Positions 24,189 to 33,431 of a stretch of DNA of 64,000 nucleotides are shown piece after piece. The stretch covers positions 147,643 through 211,642 of the forward strand of contig JBBPZV010000038.1 of NCBI GenBank assembly GCA_038198775.1, written 5' to 3'. The translations under genes were made by a program, and so were the position numbers. How positions within the stretch are numbered: position 1 is the stretch's first letter; the number at the start of each line of letters is the position of its first letter. The notes under the pieces were generated by a model. That model had not been told where the DNA came from. It saw only the letters and a program-made list of their open reading frames with translations, and did no database searches. Source of the DNA: JACCYJ01 sp038198775. GTDB taxonomy: Bacteria; Actinomycetota; Actinomycetes; Propionibacteriales; Nocardioidaceae.

Positions 24189-25652
24189 TCAGCCCACCCG
24201 GCGGGCCAGGTCGTATCCGGCGCGGGTGTAGACGTCGCGGTAGCGCACACCGGGATGCCGCTGCTCGGCCAGCGTCGCCGCGTCCGGCGGCAGCCCGGGC
24301 CAGCCCGCCGTCGCGTCGACCAGGACGAACTGCGGCGTCACGCCGGGGTTGTCGTTGCCGATGAAATAGACGGTCCGGTCGCCGGCGAGCTGGGTGATCA
24401 GGCCGATGTCGGTCTCGACGCTGGCCCCGACCGGGATCCGCGCCAGCACCGCCTCGGCCGCCGCGGCGCGCGGGCTCGGCTGGTACGTCTGCGGGTCGAG
24501 CAGGTCGCGGAACGGGAACTGCATGCACAGCACCAGCGCGACCCCAACCACCAGCGCGGGCACGTGCCCGGCGTACGTCCGCAACCAGCGCCACCGGCCG
24601 CGGCGGGCGCGGACGACACCGTCGACCAGCGCGATGAACACGATCGGCATCAGCGTCAGCGAGTAGTGCCAGTCGGTGCCCCAGTAGTACGGGTTGTCGC
24701 CCAGGAACCGCCAAGCCAGCGTCGGGACGGCGAGCAGGACGAACGGCGACCAAAGCGCCATCAGCCCGGTGATGCCGAGGGCCAGCACGACGGTCTCGAT
24801 CTTGTCCGCCGGGCTCACCAGCTGCGCCGGCACCGCGCTCAGCCGATCCAGCAGCGAAGCCGAGCCGGAGCCACCGAGCTTCGACCAGTAGTCGTAGCCA
24901 CCGTGGGGATTGAACGCCGGTACGACCACGACCACGGTGACCACGAAGCCCGCCAGCCCGCCCGCGACCAGGGCAGCGCCCCAGCGCCGGGCGCCGGCGA
25001 CGAGCAGGCACAGGCCCAGGGCGGCCACGGTGAAACCGAAGTCCTCCTTGACCAGCAGCAGCAGGCCCGACCACAGCGCGACCCGCCCCCAGCGGCAGCT
25101 CAGGTACGCCTCACCGGCGAGCGCCAGCAGTGGAGCCGCGAGGCAGACCTCGTGGAAGTCGAAGTTGATCGCGGACTGGATGCCCCAGGAGAGGCCGTAC
25201 GCGACCGCGACCGCGAGCCCAGCGGCGCCGCCGAGGTGGCGCATCGCCGTCCGCGCCACCACCGCCACCGAGAACCCCACCAGCAGCGCCTGCCCGACCA
25301 GGAGCGTCGCCGGGTCGGGAAACACCCGGTAGAAGGGCGCGAAGACGACGAGCAGCGGGCTGAAGTGGTCACCCAGCAGGTTGAAGCCGGGGCCCTTGAC
25401 GTCGACGACCGGCAGCCCCAGGTCGGCATAGCCGCGGATCGCCTGCTCGAAGATGGCGATGTCCCACGACCTGGTTGCGAGACGGTGCAGCCGGGCCAGC
25501 GACAGCACCGCGTAGACGACGCTGAAGCCGGTGGCCAGCAGGTACGGCAGGGCCGCTCCGGTCCGCGCGCGCTCCGTGACCGCCGTCGCCCCGCGCGCCG
25601 CAGCCCTGCCGGCGGTGTCGACGGCCGCCACGCCTACTGCCGATCCGCGCAT
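24189..25652 (-). CDS. DUF2079 polytopic membrane protein
   Basis: The 487-residue protein has about ten membrane helices. Motifs seen in DUF2079 proteins include SWDIAIFEQAIRGYADLG near residue 60, GDHFSPLLVVFAPFYRV near 93 and FDFHEVCLAAPLLALA near 165. A ~100-residue C-terminal domain follows the last helix. The family looks distantly related to membrane glycosyltransferases, but no reaction is established. A possible role in cell-envelope glycan handling is only inference. Confidence 0.82.
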   Translation of the reverse strand: MRGSAVGVAAVDTAGRAAARGATAVTERARTGAALPYLLATGFSVVYAVLSLARLHRLATRSWDIAIFEQAIRGYADLGLPVVDVKGPGFNLLGDHFSPLLVVFAPFYRVFPDPATLLVGQALLVGFSVAVVARTAMRHLGGAAGLAVAVAYGLSWGIQSAINFDFHEVCLAAPLLALAGEAYLSCRWGRVALWSGLLLLVKEDFGFTVAALGLCLLVAGARRWGAALVAGGLAGFVVTVVVVVPAFNPHGGYDYWSKLGGSGSASLLDRLSAVPAQLVSPADKIETVVLALGITGLMALWSPFVLLAVPTLAWRFLGDNPYYWGTDWHYSLTLMPIVFIALVDGVVRARRGRWRWLRTYAGHVPALVVGVALVLCMQFPFRDLLDPQTYQPSPRAAAAEAVLARIPVGASVETDIGLITQLAGDRTVYFIGNDNPGVTPQFVLVDATAGWPGLPPDAATLAEQRHPGVRYRDVYTRAGYDLARRVG

Positions 25653-25692
25653 CGTCGCGACCGCACCCGCGTCATGTCACGATTGTGCGCGC

Positions 25693-26430
25693 TCAGTACC
25701 AGCCGTTGGCGGCCTTGAACGCCTCGGCGCCGCACGGGCTGCCGTACGACGACGCGATGTAGCCGAGTCCCCAGGCGATCTGGGTCGCCGGGTTGGTGCG
25801 CCAGTCCGCTCCTGCGGCCGCCATCTTCTCCGCCGGCAGGGCCTGTGGGATCCCGTACGCACCACTGGACGCGTTGGTCGCCGACGGGTTCCAGCCGCTC
25901 TCCCCTGCCCACAGCTGGTCCAGGCAGGGGAACTCCGCCGCGGACCAGCCGAACTGTCCGAGCATGGCCTGGGCGATGGCTCTGGGGTCGGCGGGGACCG
26001 TCACGACCCGCTTCGGCTTGGGCCTGGGCTTGGGAGCGATGGCAGCGGCCCCGCTGCGGCCGCCGACCTCACGGATCGGCCGAAGCTGCGACGCCCTCGA
26101 CGCCCGCTTCGGCTTCGGCAGCGCGGGCCGCGCACTGTCCCGGCTGATCGAACGGTCGGTCAGCGGCAGCGCGCTGCGCGGACCCGCCGACATGGCGGGG
26201 GGGTGGTTCCGGGCGCCCGGCTGCGACGAGCCGCTCTCCGCCGTTGCCGATGTCCCCACCACCGAGGCCAGCAGGCCGGCGGCGGCGGTGAAGACGACCG
26301 CCTGTGCGTTCAGCCGGCGCGGGTCCCGACGACGTCGCCGGTGGGGGTCACCGGAGGCATGCCGGCCGGGTGGACAAGAATCTCGGGACACGCGGGAACT
26401 TCTTCCGATCGGTGCGGGGGGTCGGTACAC
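25693..26430 (-). CDS. secreted lytic-transglycosylase-like protein
   Basis: The protein has 245 residues. A basic N terminus with a hydrophobic stretch (AVVFTAAAGLLASVVGTSA, about 44-62) acts as signal or anchor. A Pro/Lys/Arg-rich spacer follows, then a ~85-residue lysozyme-like C-terminal domain. The catalytic Glu lies in LWAGESGWNPSATN, and GAYGIPQ and GLGYIASSYGSP are typical of actinobacterial SLT domains. It should act on peptidoglycan in the cell wall. The start is uncertain: a GTG at 26391 has a better placed GGAAG than the GTG at 26430. Confidence 0.82.
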   Translation of the reverse strand: MYRPPAPIGRSSRVSRDSCPPGRHASGDPHRRRRRDPRRLNAQAVVFTAAAGLLASVVGTSATAESGSSQPGARNHPPAMSAGPRSALPLTDRSISRDSARPALPKPKRASRASQLRPIREVGGRSGAAAIAPKPRPKPKRVVTVPADPRAIAQAMLGQFGWSAAEFPCLDQLWAGESGWNPSATNASSGAYGIPQALPAEKMAAAGADWRTNPATQIAWGLGYIASSYGSPCGAEAFKAANGWY

Positions 26431-26507
26431 CCTGCACCACGGCGGCGACCGTTATCAATTCGAGACCTTCGCCGAGTCGGTCGCACCGCCCCTGCGGCGC
26501 CGTGGCC

Positions 26508-27596
26508 TCAGGTGGAAAGCCGCTCTCCTGTGCTGAGCGAGAACATGTGGACGTTGTCGGGGTCCACGCACAGGTTGAGCGTGCCGCCTCGCTTCGGCAC
26601 CGTCCGGGCCTCGTGGCGCGCGATCACGGTCTGCGCCTCGCCGTCTTGCTCGACGGTGGCGTAGACGTACGCGTCGGCGCCCAGCTCCTCGACGACCTCG
26701 ACCGTTGTCTGCAGGCCCGCCTCGCCCTCTTGGATGGGGCGGAAAGCCTCCGGGCGGACCCCCAGCACCAGCTCCTTGTCGTTGCCGAGCGAGTCGCTGG
26801 CGCCTCGCGGCAGCGGCACCGTCAGCGTGCCCAGCTGGGCGCCCTGCGGGGTGATCGGCACCGTGAACAGGTTCATCGCCGGTGAACCGATGAAACCGGC
26901 CACGAACGAGTTGACCGGCTTGTCGTAGAGGTTGAGGGGCGTGTCGACCTGCTGCAGCAGCCCGTCCTTGAGCACAGCGACCCGGTCGCCCATCGTCATC
27001 GCCTCTACCTGGTCATGGGTGACGTAGACGGTGGTGATCCCGAGCCGGCGCTGCAGGGAGGCGATCTGCGCCCGGGTGGACACCCGGAGCTTCGCGTCGA
27101 GGTTGGACAGCGGCTCGTCCATCAAGAACACCTGCGGCTCCCGTACGATCGCCCGGCCCATGGCGACGCGCTGGCGCTGGCCGCCGGACAGCGCCTTGGG
27201 CTTGCGGTCGACGTAGTCCTCGAGCCCGAGCAGCTTTGCCGCCTCGCCCACCCGCCGGGCGCGCTCGTCCTTGCTGATCCCGGCCATCTTCAGCGCGAAG
27301 CCCATGTTGTCGCCGACACTCATGTGGGGGTACAGCGCATAGTTCTGGAAGACCATCGCAATGTCGCGGTCCTTCGGCGCCATGTTGGTGACGTCTCGCT
27401 CGCCGATGCGGATCTGCCCGCTGCTGACGTGCTCCAGCCCCGCCAGCATGCGCAGCGACGTCGACTTGCCGCAGCCGGAGGGCCCGACGAGCACCATGAA
27501 CTCGGCGTCGTGGATGTCCAGGTCCAGCTTGTCGATCGTGGCCACCTCGGCGCCTGGGTAGATGCAGGACGCCTGGTCGTACGTGACCTCAGCCAT
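26508..27596 (-). CDS. ugpC: ABC transporter ATPase of the UgpC/MsmK sugar-uptake type
   Basis: The 362-residue protein has Walker A (GPSGCGKST), the signature LSGGQRQRVAMG, Walker B (VFLMDEPLSNLD), the switch His (VTHDQ) and a C-terminal regulatory OB-fold domain. It energises binding-protein-dependent uptake of sugars or glycerol-3-phosphate. No permease or binding protein lies nearby, so it may be a shared multi-sugar ATPase like Streptomyces MsiK; that is inference. Confidence 0.9.
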   Translation of the reverse strand: MAEVTYDQASCIYPGAEVATIDKLDLDIHDAEFMVLVGPSGCGKSTSLRMLAGLEHVSSGQIRIGERDVTNMAPKDRDIAMVFQNYALYPHMSVGDNMGFALKMAGISKDERARRVGEAAKLLGLEDYVDRKPKALSGGQRQRVAMGRAIVREPQVFLMDEPLSNLDAKLRVSTRAQIASLQRRLGITTVYVTHDQVEAMTMGDRVAVLKDGLLQQVDTPLNLYDKPVNSFVAGFIGSPAMNLFTVPITPQGAQLGTLTVPLPRGASDSLGNDKELVLGVRPEAFRPIQEGEAGLQTTVEVVEELGADAYVYATVEQDGEAQTVIARHEARTVPKRGGTLNLCVDPDNVHMFSLSTGERLST

Positions 27597-27700
27597 GTGG
27601 GTATCCCTTCACCGGCAGGTACGTGCCGGACGGTCCGTCGTGAAAGGTTGACTGCCCCACCTCAGCGGAGCCGGACCAGCCGCGTCAAGCCGGCACGTGG

Positions 27701-29011
27701 TCAGAGCGAGACGTCCTCGAGCATGTCGGTGACGAGCGCGGCGATCGGCGAGCGCTCGGAGCGGGTCAACGTGACGTGGGAGAACAGCGGGTGGCCCTTG
27801 AGCTTCTCCACCACCGCGACGACTCCGTCGTAGCGACCGACCCGCAGGTTGTCGCGCTGCGCCACGTCGTGGGTGAGCACCACCTTGGAGTTCGCACCCA
27901 CCCGGGACAAGACCGTGAGCAGCACGTTGCGCTCCAACGACTGAGCCTCGTCGACGATGACGAACGCGTCGTGCAGCGAGCGCCCCCGGACGTGGGTCAG
28001 CGGGAGCACCTCGAGCATCCCGCGGTCGAGGACCTCGTCGATGACGTCGGCGGAGGACACCGCACCCAACGTGTCGAACACCGCCTGCGCCCAGGGCTGC
28101 ATCTTTTCCGACTCGTTGCCGGGCAGGTAGCCGAGGTCTTGGCCGCCGACCGCGTACAACGGCCGGAACACTACGACCTTCTTGTGCTGACGCCGCTCCA
28201 GGACCGCTTCCAGGCCGGCGCACAGCGCCAGTGCGGACTTGCCGGTCCCGGCCCTGCCGCCGAGCGAGACGATGCCCACCTCGGGGTCCAGCAGCAGGTC
28301 CAGCGCGACGCGCTGCTCGGCGGACCGTCCCCGCAGGCCGAACGCCTCCCGGTCACCTCGCACCAGGCGTACCCGCTTGTCCGGGCCGGCCCGGCCCAGC
28401 GCGCTGCCGCGGTCCGAGACCAGCACCACCCCGGTGTGGCACGGCAGGTCGCGGCCCTCGTCGAGGTCCACCACACCCTCGGCGTAGAGGAGGTCGATGT
28501 CGGCGCGGGCCACCTCCAGCTCCGCCATGCCGGTCCACCCCGCCTCGACCGCCAGCTCCGCGCGGTACTCCTCGGCGGCGATGCCGGCCGCGGCGGCCTT
28601 GACGCGCATCGGGAGGTCCTTGGACACCAAGGTGACGTACAGCCCGTCGGCCGCCAGGTTGCTGGCGACGGCCAGGATCCGGGTGTCGTTGTCGCCGAGC
28701 CGCAGGCCCGGGGGCAGCGAGTCGGGGCCGGAGTGGTTGAGCTCCACCCGGACGCTGCCGCCGGCGGCACCGACCGGGATCGGCTCGTCCAGTCGCCCGT
28801 AGCGCACCCGCAGCTCGTCGAGGTGGCGCAGCGCGGCGCGGGCGAAGTACCCCAGCTCGGGGTGCGCCCGCTTGGCCTCCAGCTCGGTGATGACCACCAC
28901 CGGCAGCACCACGTCGTGCTCGTCGAACCTGCGCAGCGCACCCGGATCGGCCAGCAGCACGCTGGTGTCGAGCACGTACGTGCGAGTGGTGCTGCCAGCA
29001 GAGTCAGCCAC
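27701..29011 (-). CDS. PIN-PhoH family ATPase (PhoH2-type)
   Basis: The 436-residue protein joins an N-terminal PIN nuclease domain (YVLDTSVLLADPGAL at the start) to a PhoH ATPase domain with Walker A (GRAGTGKSALAL) and Walker B (FVIVDEAQSLERN). This is the PhoH2 layout, characterised elsewhere as an RNA helicase/RNase. The GTG at 29011 has GGAAGGGGA in front; a further 56 codons upstream are open but lack a site. It is followed on the same strand by the UgpC-type gene. Confidence 0.9.
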   Translation of the reverse strand: MADSAGSTTRTYVLDTSVLLADPGALRRFDEHDVVLPVVVITELEAKRAHPELGYFARAALRHLDELRVRYGRLDEPIPVGAAGGSVRVELNHSGPDSLPPGLRLGDNDTRILAVASNLAADGLYVTLVSKDLPMRVKAAAAGIAAEEYRAELAVEAGWTGMAELEVARADIDLLYAEGVVDLDEGRDLPCHTGVVLVSDRGSALGRAGPDKRVRLVRGDREAFGLRGRSAEQRVALDLLLDPEVGIVSLGGRAGTGKSALALCAGLEAVLERRQHKKVVVFRPLYAVGGQDLGYLPGNESEKMQPWAQAVFDTLGAVSSADVIDEVLDRGMLEVLPLTHVRGRSLHDAFVIVDEAQSLERNVLLTVLSRVGANSKVVLTHDVAQRDNLRVGRYDGVVAVVEKLKGHPLFSHVTLTRSERSPIAALVTDMLEDVSL

Positions 29012-29100
29012 GCTGGTCCCCTTCCAAGCCGACGGGGCCGACGCTACGGCGCCGGTGGTGGTGAAGCCCTTCGACACGCCCGGCTGCGCGGGTGGGATGG

Positions 29101-29913
29101 TCAGTGGCCGAAGCGCCGCTCTCGTTCGGCGTACGCGCGCATTGCGCGCAGGAAGTCGATGCGGCGGAAGTCCGGCCACAACGCCTCACAGAAGTAGAAC
29201 TCGCTGTGGGCGCTCTGCCAGAGCAGGAACCCGGACAGGCGTTGCTCGCCGGAGGTGCGGATGACCAGGTCGGGGTCGGGCTGGCCCCTGGTGTAGAGGT
29301 GTTCGGCGATGTGTTCGACGTCCAGCAGGTCGGCCAGCTCCTCGATGGAGGTGCCCTTGCCGGCGTGCTCCTGGAGCAGCGAGCGGACCGCGTCGGTCAG
29401 CTCCCGCCGCCCCCCGTACCCGATCGCAAGGTTGACGGTGGTCCCCTCGATTCCCCGCGTCGACTCCTCCACCTCCTTCAGCCACTGTGCGGTGGAAGCC
29501 GGCAACAGGTCCAGCGAGCCGATCGGATGCACCCGCCAGCGCCCGTTCGCCCCGATCCGCGCAGCGACCTGCTCGATGATCGAGATCAGCGGTTCGAGCT
29601 CGCGCTGCGGCCGGTTCAGGTTGTCGGTCGAGAGCAGGTAGACGGTGACGATCTCCACTCCCGCCTCGTCGCACCACCCCAGGAACTCCAGCAGCCGGTC
29701 GGCCCCGGCGCGGTGCCCGTCGGCGGTGACACCGCCGAAGGCGCGGGCCCAGCGCCGGTTGCCGTCGATCATCACCCCGACGTGCCGCGGTGACCGGGTG
29801 GGATCGATCCGGCGCTGGAGCCGGCGGGTGTACGCCGCGTACACGAGTCGCCGCAGCACTCGCCGGGCTACCCGGCGGTGGGTCCGCGCGTTTGGGGGGA
29901 TCGTCTCGGACAT
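29101..29913 (-). CDS. uppS: isoprenyl (cis-prenyl) transferase
   Basis: This 270-residue cis-prenyltransferase has GVMIDGNRRWAR (catalytic Asp), the YLLSTDNLNRP region, NLAIGYGGRRELTDA, and the diphosphate-binding end with DLVIRTSGEQRLSGFLLWQ. It builds Z-configured polyprenyl diphosphates, the lipid carrier for cell-wall synthesis. Actinobacteria often have two such enzymes, one short-chain, so chain length is open. Start codons GTG (29916) and ATG (29913) are adjacent. The PIN-PhoH gene follows on the same strand. Confidence 0.9.
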   Translation of the reverse strand: MSETIPPNARTHRRVARRVLRRLVYAAYTRRLQRRIDPTRSPRHVGVMIDGNRRWARAFGGVTADGHRAGADRLLEFLGWCDEAGVEIVTVYLLSTDNLNRPQRELEPLISIIEQVAARIGANGRWRVHPIGSLDLLPASTAQWLKEVEESTRGIEGTTVNLAIGYGGRRELTDAVRSLLQEHAGKGTSIEELADLLDVEHIAEHLYTRGQPDPDLVIRTSGEQRLSGFLLWQSAHSEFYFCEALWPDFRRIDFLRAMRAYAERERRFGH

Positions 29914-29945
29914 CACGATGAGGCTACCGGCGAGGCGCAGGTTGT

Positions 29946-30692
29946 GTGGGCATCTACGCTGGTCGCGTGCCCCCGGCTGAGCAGCCGCAAGAGGCCCGAA
30001 CCGAACTCGGGGGCCGGCTACGGGACGTGCGTACGGACCTGCACGACACCGTGGAGCAGCTCAGACCGCGACTGCGCGGTTGGCTCCACGCCGGGGCCTT
30101 GCCGCTCGCACTGGCCGCTGGCATCGTGCTCGTCGCCCTCGCGCCCGGCGGCGTGCCCCGCCTGGGCGCCGCGGTCTTCCTGGTCGCCTCGATCCTGCTG
30201 TTCGGGGTCAGTACCGCTTACCACACCCGCTTGTGGAGCGACCGCACCCGCGGCGTGCTCAAGCGCCTGGACCACGCCACCATCTTCGTGTTCATCGCCG
30301 GTACGTACACGCCGTTCAGCCTGCTGCTGCTCGATCGGCGCAGCGCTGCGCTGCTCTTGACCGTCGTGTGGTCCGGTGCGCTGCTGGGGGTCGTCTTCCG
30401 GACCTGCTGGGTGGATGCGCCGCGGTGGCTCTACGTCCCGGTCTACATGGCACTGGGCTGGGCAGCGACGTTCTGGCTGGGGCAGTTCGCACATCGCGCC
30501 GGAACGGCGGTCCTCGCATTGATGATCACCGGTGGAGTGTTGTACTCCCTAGGCGCAGTGGTCTACGCGCTGCGGCGACCCAATCCGTGGCCGCGGTGGT
30601 TCGGCTTCCACGAGGTGTTCCACTCGTTCACTCTCGCGGCGTTCACAGCCCACTACATCGGCATCTCCATCGCCACCTACACAGCCCACTGA
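29946..30692 (+). CDS. hemolysin III (TrhA/PAQR) family membrane protein
   Basis: This 248-residue protein with seven predicted helices carries the PAQR metal motifs: YHTRLW with DHATIFVFIAGTYTPFSL in the first half and HEVFHSFTLAAFTAHY near the C terminus. Bacterial members affect membrane lipid homeostasis; haemolysis is not implied. The start may be the GTG at 29946 or the in-frame GTG at 29967. It is divergent from the prenyltransferase gene by about 30 bp. Its stop codon overlaps the first unit of the 22-nt repeat. Confidence 0.87.
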   Translation: MGIYAGRVPPAEQPQEARTELGGRLRDVRTDLHDTVEQLRPRLRGWLHAGALPLALAAGIVLVALAPGGVPRLGAAVFLVASILLFGVSTAYHTRLWSDRTRGVLKRLDHATIFVFIAGTYTPFSLLLLDRRSAALLLTVVWSGALLGVVFRTCWVDAPRWLYVPVYMALGWAATFWLGQFAHRAGTAVLALMITGGVLYSLGAVVYALRRPNPWPRWFGFHEVFHSFTLAAFTAHYIGISIATYTAH

Positions 30693-30738
30693 CCATCCGT
30701 GAGTTTCGGCCCGACCATCCGCGAGTTTCGGCCCGACC
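30691..30738 (+). repeat. 22-nt tandem 3'-end repeat, locus 1
   Basis: Two 22-bp units (30691-30712 and 30713-30734) differ at one base and are followed by GACC of a third. A unit begins GACCATCCGTGAG and ends TTTCGGCCC. The first unit begins within the TGA stop of the hemolysin III gene and lies in that gene's orientation. Related arrays lie at 31345 and 47236. Confidence 0.9.
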
Positions 30739-30768
30739 GCTGCGCCTGCGTGCGTCCCGTTGACGGTT

Positions 30769-31284
30769 TCAGGCAGCCGGTCCTTGCTCGCGCACCTCTT
30801 GGACCTTCGTCATCGCCTCACGCAGCTCGTTGAGCCAGTCATCGGCGTGCTGGGCGACGAGACGTACGCACCAGCCGAGGGCGTCGCTGCGGGAGCGAGC
30901 CACCCCGGAATCGACGAGCGTGTCCAGGACCCGGCGTTCAGGTTGTCGGAGCCGAGTCATCACCGGCGCCGACAGCGATGTGAACGAGTGCCGCTCACCG
31001 TCGACCTCCACCGCCCAGGCCACCTTGCGGCCGGAAGCGTGCTCGAGCTCGCGGGCAATCTGCATCCGCTGCTCGCGGGTCGACTCGCGGAACCGCTTGA
31101 CCCGCCCGGAGACTGCGGCCGCCTGATCGGCGTCGCTGTCGTCCGCGGGCCGATCCGGCGCGCTCAGCTGACCGACGACGACGATCTCGTCCCGGTCGAT
31201 CTCGACGGTGGGTGAACCAGTGAACCAGTCGTCCGGCAGCCTGCCCGAGAGCCAGCCGCGGACACTCTGTTGGGATGTAGTCAT
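30769..31284 (-). CDS. ribbon-helix-helix-like probable DNA-binding regulator
   Basis: The 171-residue protein has an acidic middle (DRPADDSDADQ) and a C-terminal segment VLDTLVDSGVARSRSDALGW. The short strand followed by two helices resembles CopG/Arc ribbon-helix-helix proteins. The ATG at 31284 touches a perfect AT-rich palindrome (31284-31299), which suggests the protein represses its own gene. An upstream in-frame extension to 31380 only translates repeat sequence and is rejected. No toxin gene adjoins it on the downstream side. The RHH assignment is by eye and moderately secure. Confidence 0.68.
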   Translation of the reverse strand: MTTSQQSVRGWLSGRLPDDWFTGSPTVEIDRDEIVVVGQLSAPDRPADDSDADQAAAVSGRVKRFRESTREQRMQIARELEHASGRKVAWAVEVDGERHSFTSLSAPVMTRLRQPERRVLDTLVDSGVARSRSDALGWCVRLVAQHADDWLNELREAMTKVQEVREQGPAA

Positions 31285-31299
31285 GTAATTAACATTACA
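31284..31299. promoter_or_regulatory. perfect palindrome TGTAAT-N4-ATTACA at a start codon
   Basis: TGTAATTAACATTACA is a perfect 6-4-6 inverted repeat, strikingly AT-rich in this GC-rich DNA. It abuts the ATG of the RHH-like gene, so it probably overlaps that gene's promoter or leader and serves as its operator. Confidence 0.65.
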
Positions 31300-31344
31300 C
31301 AAACAGCCTTCCGGGGCAAATCGGCTCACAGCGAACGCGGCGGA

Positions 31345-31388
31345 TGGCCGAAACTCACGGATGGTCGGGCCGAAACTCACGGATGGTC
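31345..31388 (-). repeat. 22-nt tandem 3'-end repeat, locus 2
   Basis: Two units (31367-31388 and 31345-31366, read on the minus strand) lie in the orientation of yyaL. Here the repeat is in a different frame from the other loci. The first TGA is skipped, yyaL reads through one unit, and it stops inside the second, which gives the tail TIREFRPDHP. Confidence 0.88.
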
Positions 31389-33364
31389 AGGGCGGCGGGG
31401 TCGGTGACGGGGCGGTCACAGACGAATCCGCGGCAGACGTACGCGGCGGGCCGACCGTCGACCAGACCGCGCCCGGCGAGCAGCGGGATGCGGTCGTCGT
31501 TAGGCTCACCGGCGACCACCACAGCACCGGGGCTGGTCAACGCCATGGCCGCGCGATGCAACGGGTCGCGCGCTCCCGGCGGCCCAACCACCGCCACCTG
31601 CAACGGACCCGCTGCCATCGCCTCGGCCTGCGCGAGTGTCCAGCCTGCGAATCGCGGCGCCTGCCGGGCTATGGCACCCGCGCCGGCCACCGCGGCCTCG
31701 GCCGCGTCGCGGTGCCGCCCGGACCCCGTGACGGATGCGTACGTCAGCAGCGCCTCCGCCAGCGCGGAGGTTCCAGACGGCGTGACGTTGTCGGTGAGGT
31801 CCCGCGGCCGGACGACCAGCTCATCGGCGTCCGACGCGGTGTCGTAGCAGCCGCCGCTGCCGTCCCCGAACACCCTCAGCGCCCGATCCAGCAGCCGGCC
31901 CGCCCGCTCCAGCCAGGTCGGGTCGCCGGTGACCCCGAGCGCGGCGAGAAACGCCGAAGCGACGGACCCGTAGTCGTCGAGGACCCCGGCGTTGTCGCCG
32001 CGCCGGCCGTCTCGAGACGTACGCCAGAGCCGCCCGTCGGCATCCAGGTGAACCTTGGCCAGCAGCCCGGCCGCCCGCGTGGCCGCCGCCGTGAAGTCCG
32101 CGCGCTGCAGCATCACCCCGGCCTCTGCGAGCGCGACGATGGCGAGCCCGTTCCAGGCCGCCACGACCTTGTCATCGCGACCGGGGCGCACCCGCCTCGC
32201 CCGGGCTTCTACCAATCCCATCCGGACGCGGCCCCAGCGTTCCCGGTCGTCCGGATTGGACGGCAGCTGCAGCGTCGAAGCGCCGGCCTCGAAGGTGCCC
32301 AGCGGGGTGACGCCCAGCCGGGCCGCCGCCCACTCGCCGTCGTCGGCACCGAGCACCTCCCGCAGCTGCGCCGGGGTCCAGACATAGAACCGGCCCTCCT
32401 CGCCCTCGGAGTCGGCGTCGAGAGCCGAGGCGAAGCCGCCCTCGGCGGTGCCGAGCTCCGACAGCATGAAGTCCGCGGTCTCCGTCGCGACTCGACGCCC
32501 GAGCGGCTCGCCACCGGCCCGCCACCAGTGCAGGTAGACCCGGAGCAGCAGTGCGTTGTCGTACAGCATCTTCTCGAAGTGCGGCACGACCCAACTGCCG
32601 TCGACCGAGTAGCGCGCGAACCCACCGCCGAGCTGGTCGTACAGCCCACCGCGAGCCATCCGTTCGCAGGTCAGCGCGACGAGTGCGTACGAGTCGGGGT
32701 CGCCGGTGCGCGCGGCGTGGCGCAGCAGGAACTCCAGCAGCATCGCCGGCGGGAACTTCGGTGCCGAACCGAAGCCGCCGTTGGCTCGGTCCGCCTGCGC
32801 CGCCACCGACCGCGCCGCCGCGTCGATCGCATCGGGGTCGAGCCCGGCGGCGCCAGGAGCGGCGGTGCTGTTTCGCAGCCGTGCCACCACGTCCGCGCCG
32901 ACCCGGTCCACCTCGCCGCGCCGGCTCACCCAGGCGTCGACGATCGCGGCCAGCACCTGGCGAAACGACGGCATGCCGGATCGCGGCTCGTCCGGGAAGT
33001 ACGTCCCGGCGAAGAACGGCTGCCCGTCGGGGGTGAGCGCGCACGTCATCGGCCAGCCACCCTGGCCGGTCATCGCCTGCGTCGCCCCCATGTAGACCGC
33101 GTCCACGTCGGGCCGCTCCTCCCGGTCCACCTTGACGTTGACGAAGTGCTCGTTGAGGTAGGCCGCGGTCTCCTCGTCCTCGAACGACTCGTGCGCCATC
33201 ACGTGACACCAGTGGCAGGCGGAGTACCCCACGCTCAACAGCACCGGCACGTCCCGGTGACGCGCCTGCTCGAAGGCCTCCTCGCACCAAGGCCACCAGG
33301 CGACCGGATTGGTCGCATGAGCAAGCAGATAGGGGCTCAATGAGTCCTCGAGTCGATTCGCCAC
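31355..33364 (-). CDS. YyaL/SPATA20-type thioredoxin-domain protein
   Basis: The 669-residue protein has an N-terminal thioredoxin-like domain (SLSPYLLAHATNPVAWWPW, then SVGYSACHWCHVM with CxxC near residues 49-52) followed by an (alpha/alpha)6 barrel related to glycan epimerases. This is the usual YyaL layout and length. The precise biochemical role of the family is not settled. The last ~11 residues are encoded by the 22-nt repeat and are probably not part of the ancestral protein. Confidence 0.9.
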   Translation of the reverse strand: MANRLEDSLSPYLLAHATNPVAWWPWCEEAFEQARHRDVPVLLSVGYSACHWCHVMAHESFEDEETAAYLNEHFVNVKVDREERPDVDAVYMGATQAMTGQGGWPMTCALTPDGQPFFAGTYFPDEPRSGMPSFRQVLAAIVDAWVSRRGEVDRVGADVVARLRNSTAAPGAAGLDPDAIDAAARSVAAQADRANGGFGSAPKFPPAMLLEFLLRHAARTGDPDSYALVALTCERMARGGLYDQLGGGFARYSVDGSWVVPHFEKMLYDNALLLRVYLHWWRAGGEPLGRRVATETADFMLSELGTAEGGFASALDADSEGEEGRFYVWTPAQLREVLGADDGEWAAARLGVTPLGTFEAGASTLQLPSNPDDRERWGRVRMGLVEARARRVRPGRDDKVVAAWNGLAIVALAEAGVMLQRADFTAAATRAAGLLAKVHLDADGRLWRTSRDGRRGDNAGVLDDYGSVASAFLAALGVTGDPTWLERAGRLLDRALRVFGDGSGGCYDTASDADELVVRPRDLTDNVTPSGTSALAEALLTYASVTGSGRHRDAAEAAVAGAGAIARQAPRFAGWTLAQAEAMAAGPLQVAVVGPPGARDPLHRAAMALTSPGAVVVAGEPNDDRIPLLAGRGLVDGRPAAYVCRGFVCDRPVTDPAALTIREFRPDHP

Positions 33365-33431
33365 CCGTTCAGACTCCCACGCCGCCTGGTGGGATCAGGC
33401 GGGTCGACGGTCGGCACGCGACGGCACATTC

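Noticed and set aside
24255..25718. 487-codon open frame opposite the DUF2079 gene
   Set aside because: It is a charged, Gln/Arg-rich shadow of a hydrophobic gene.
30691..30738. Possible CRISPR array from regular 22-nt repeats
   Set aside because: The units are directly adjacent with no spacers, occur as two or three copies only, and no cas gene is present.
31361..33343. 660-codon open frame on the forward strand
   Set aside because: It is a shadow of yyaL with biased composition and no recognisable motif.
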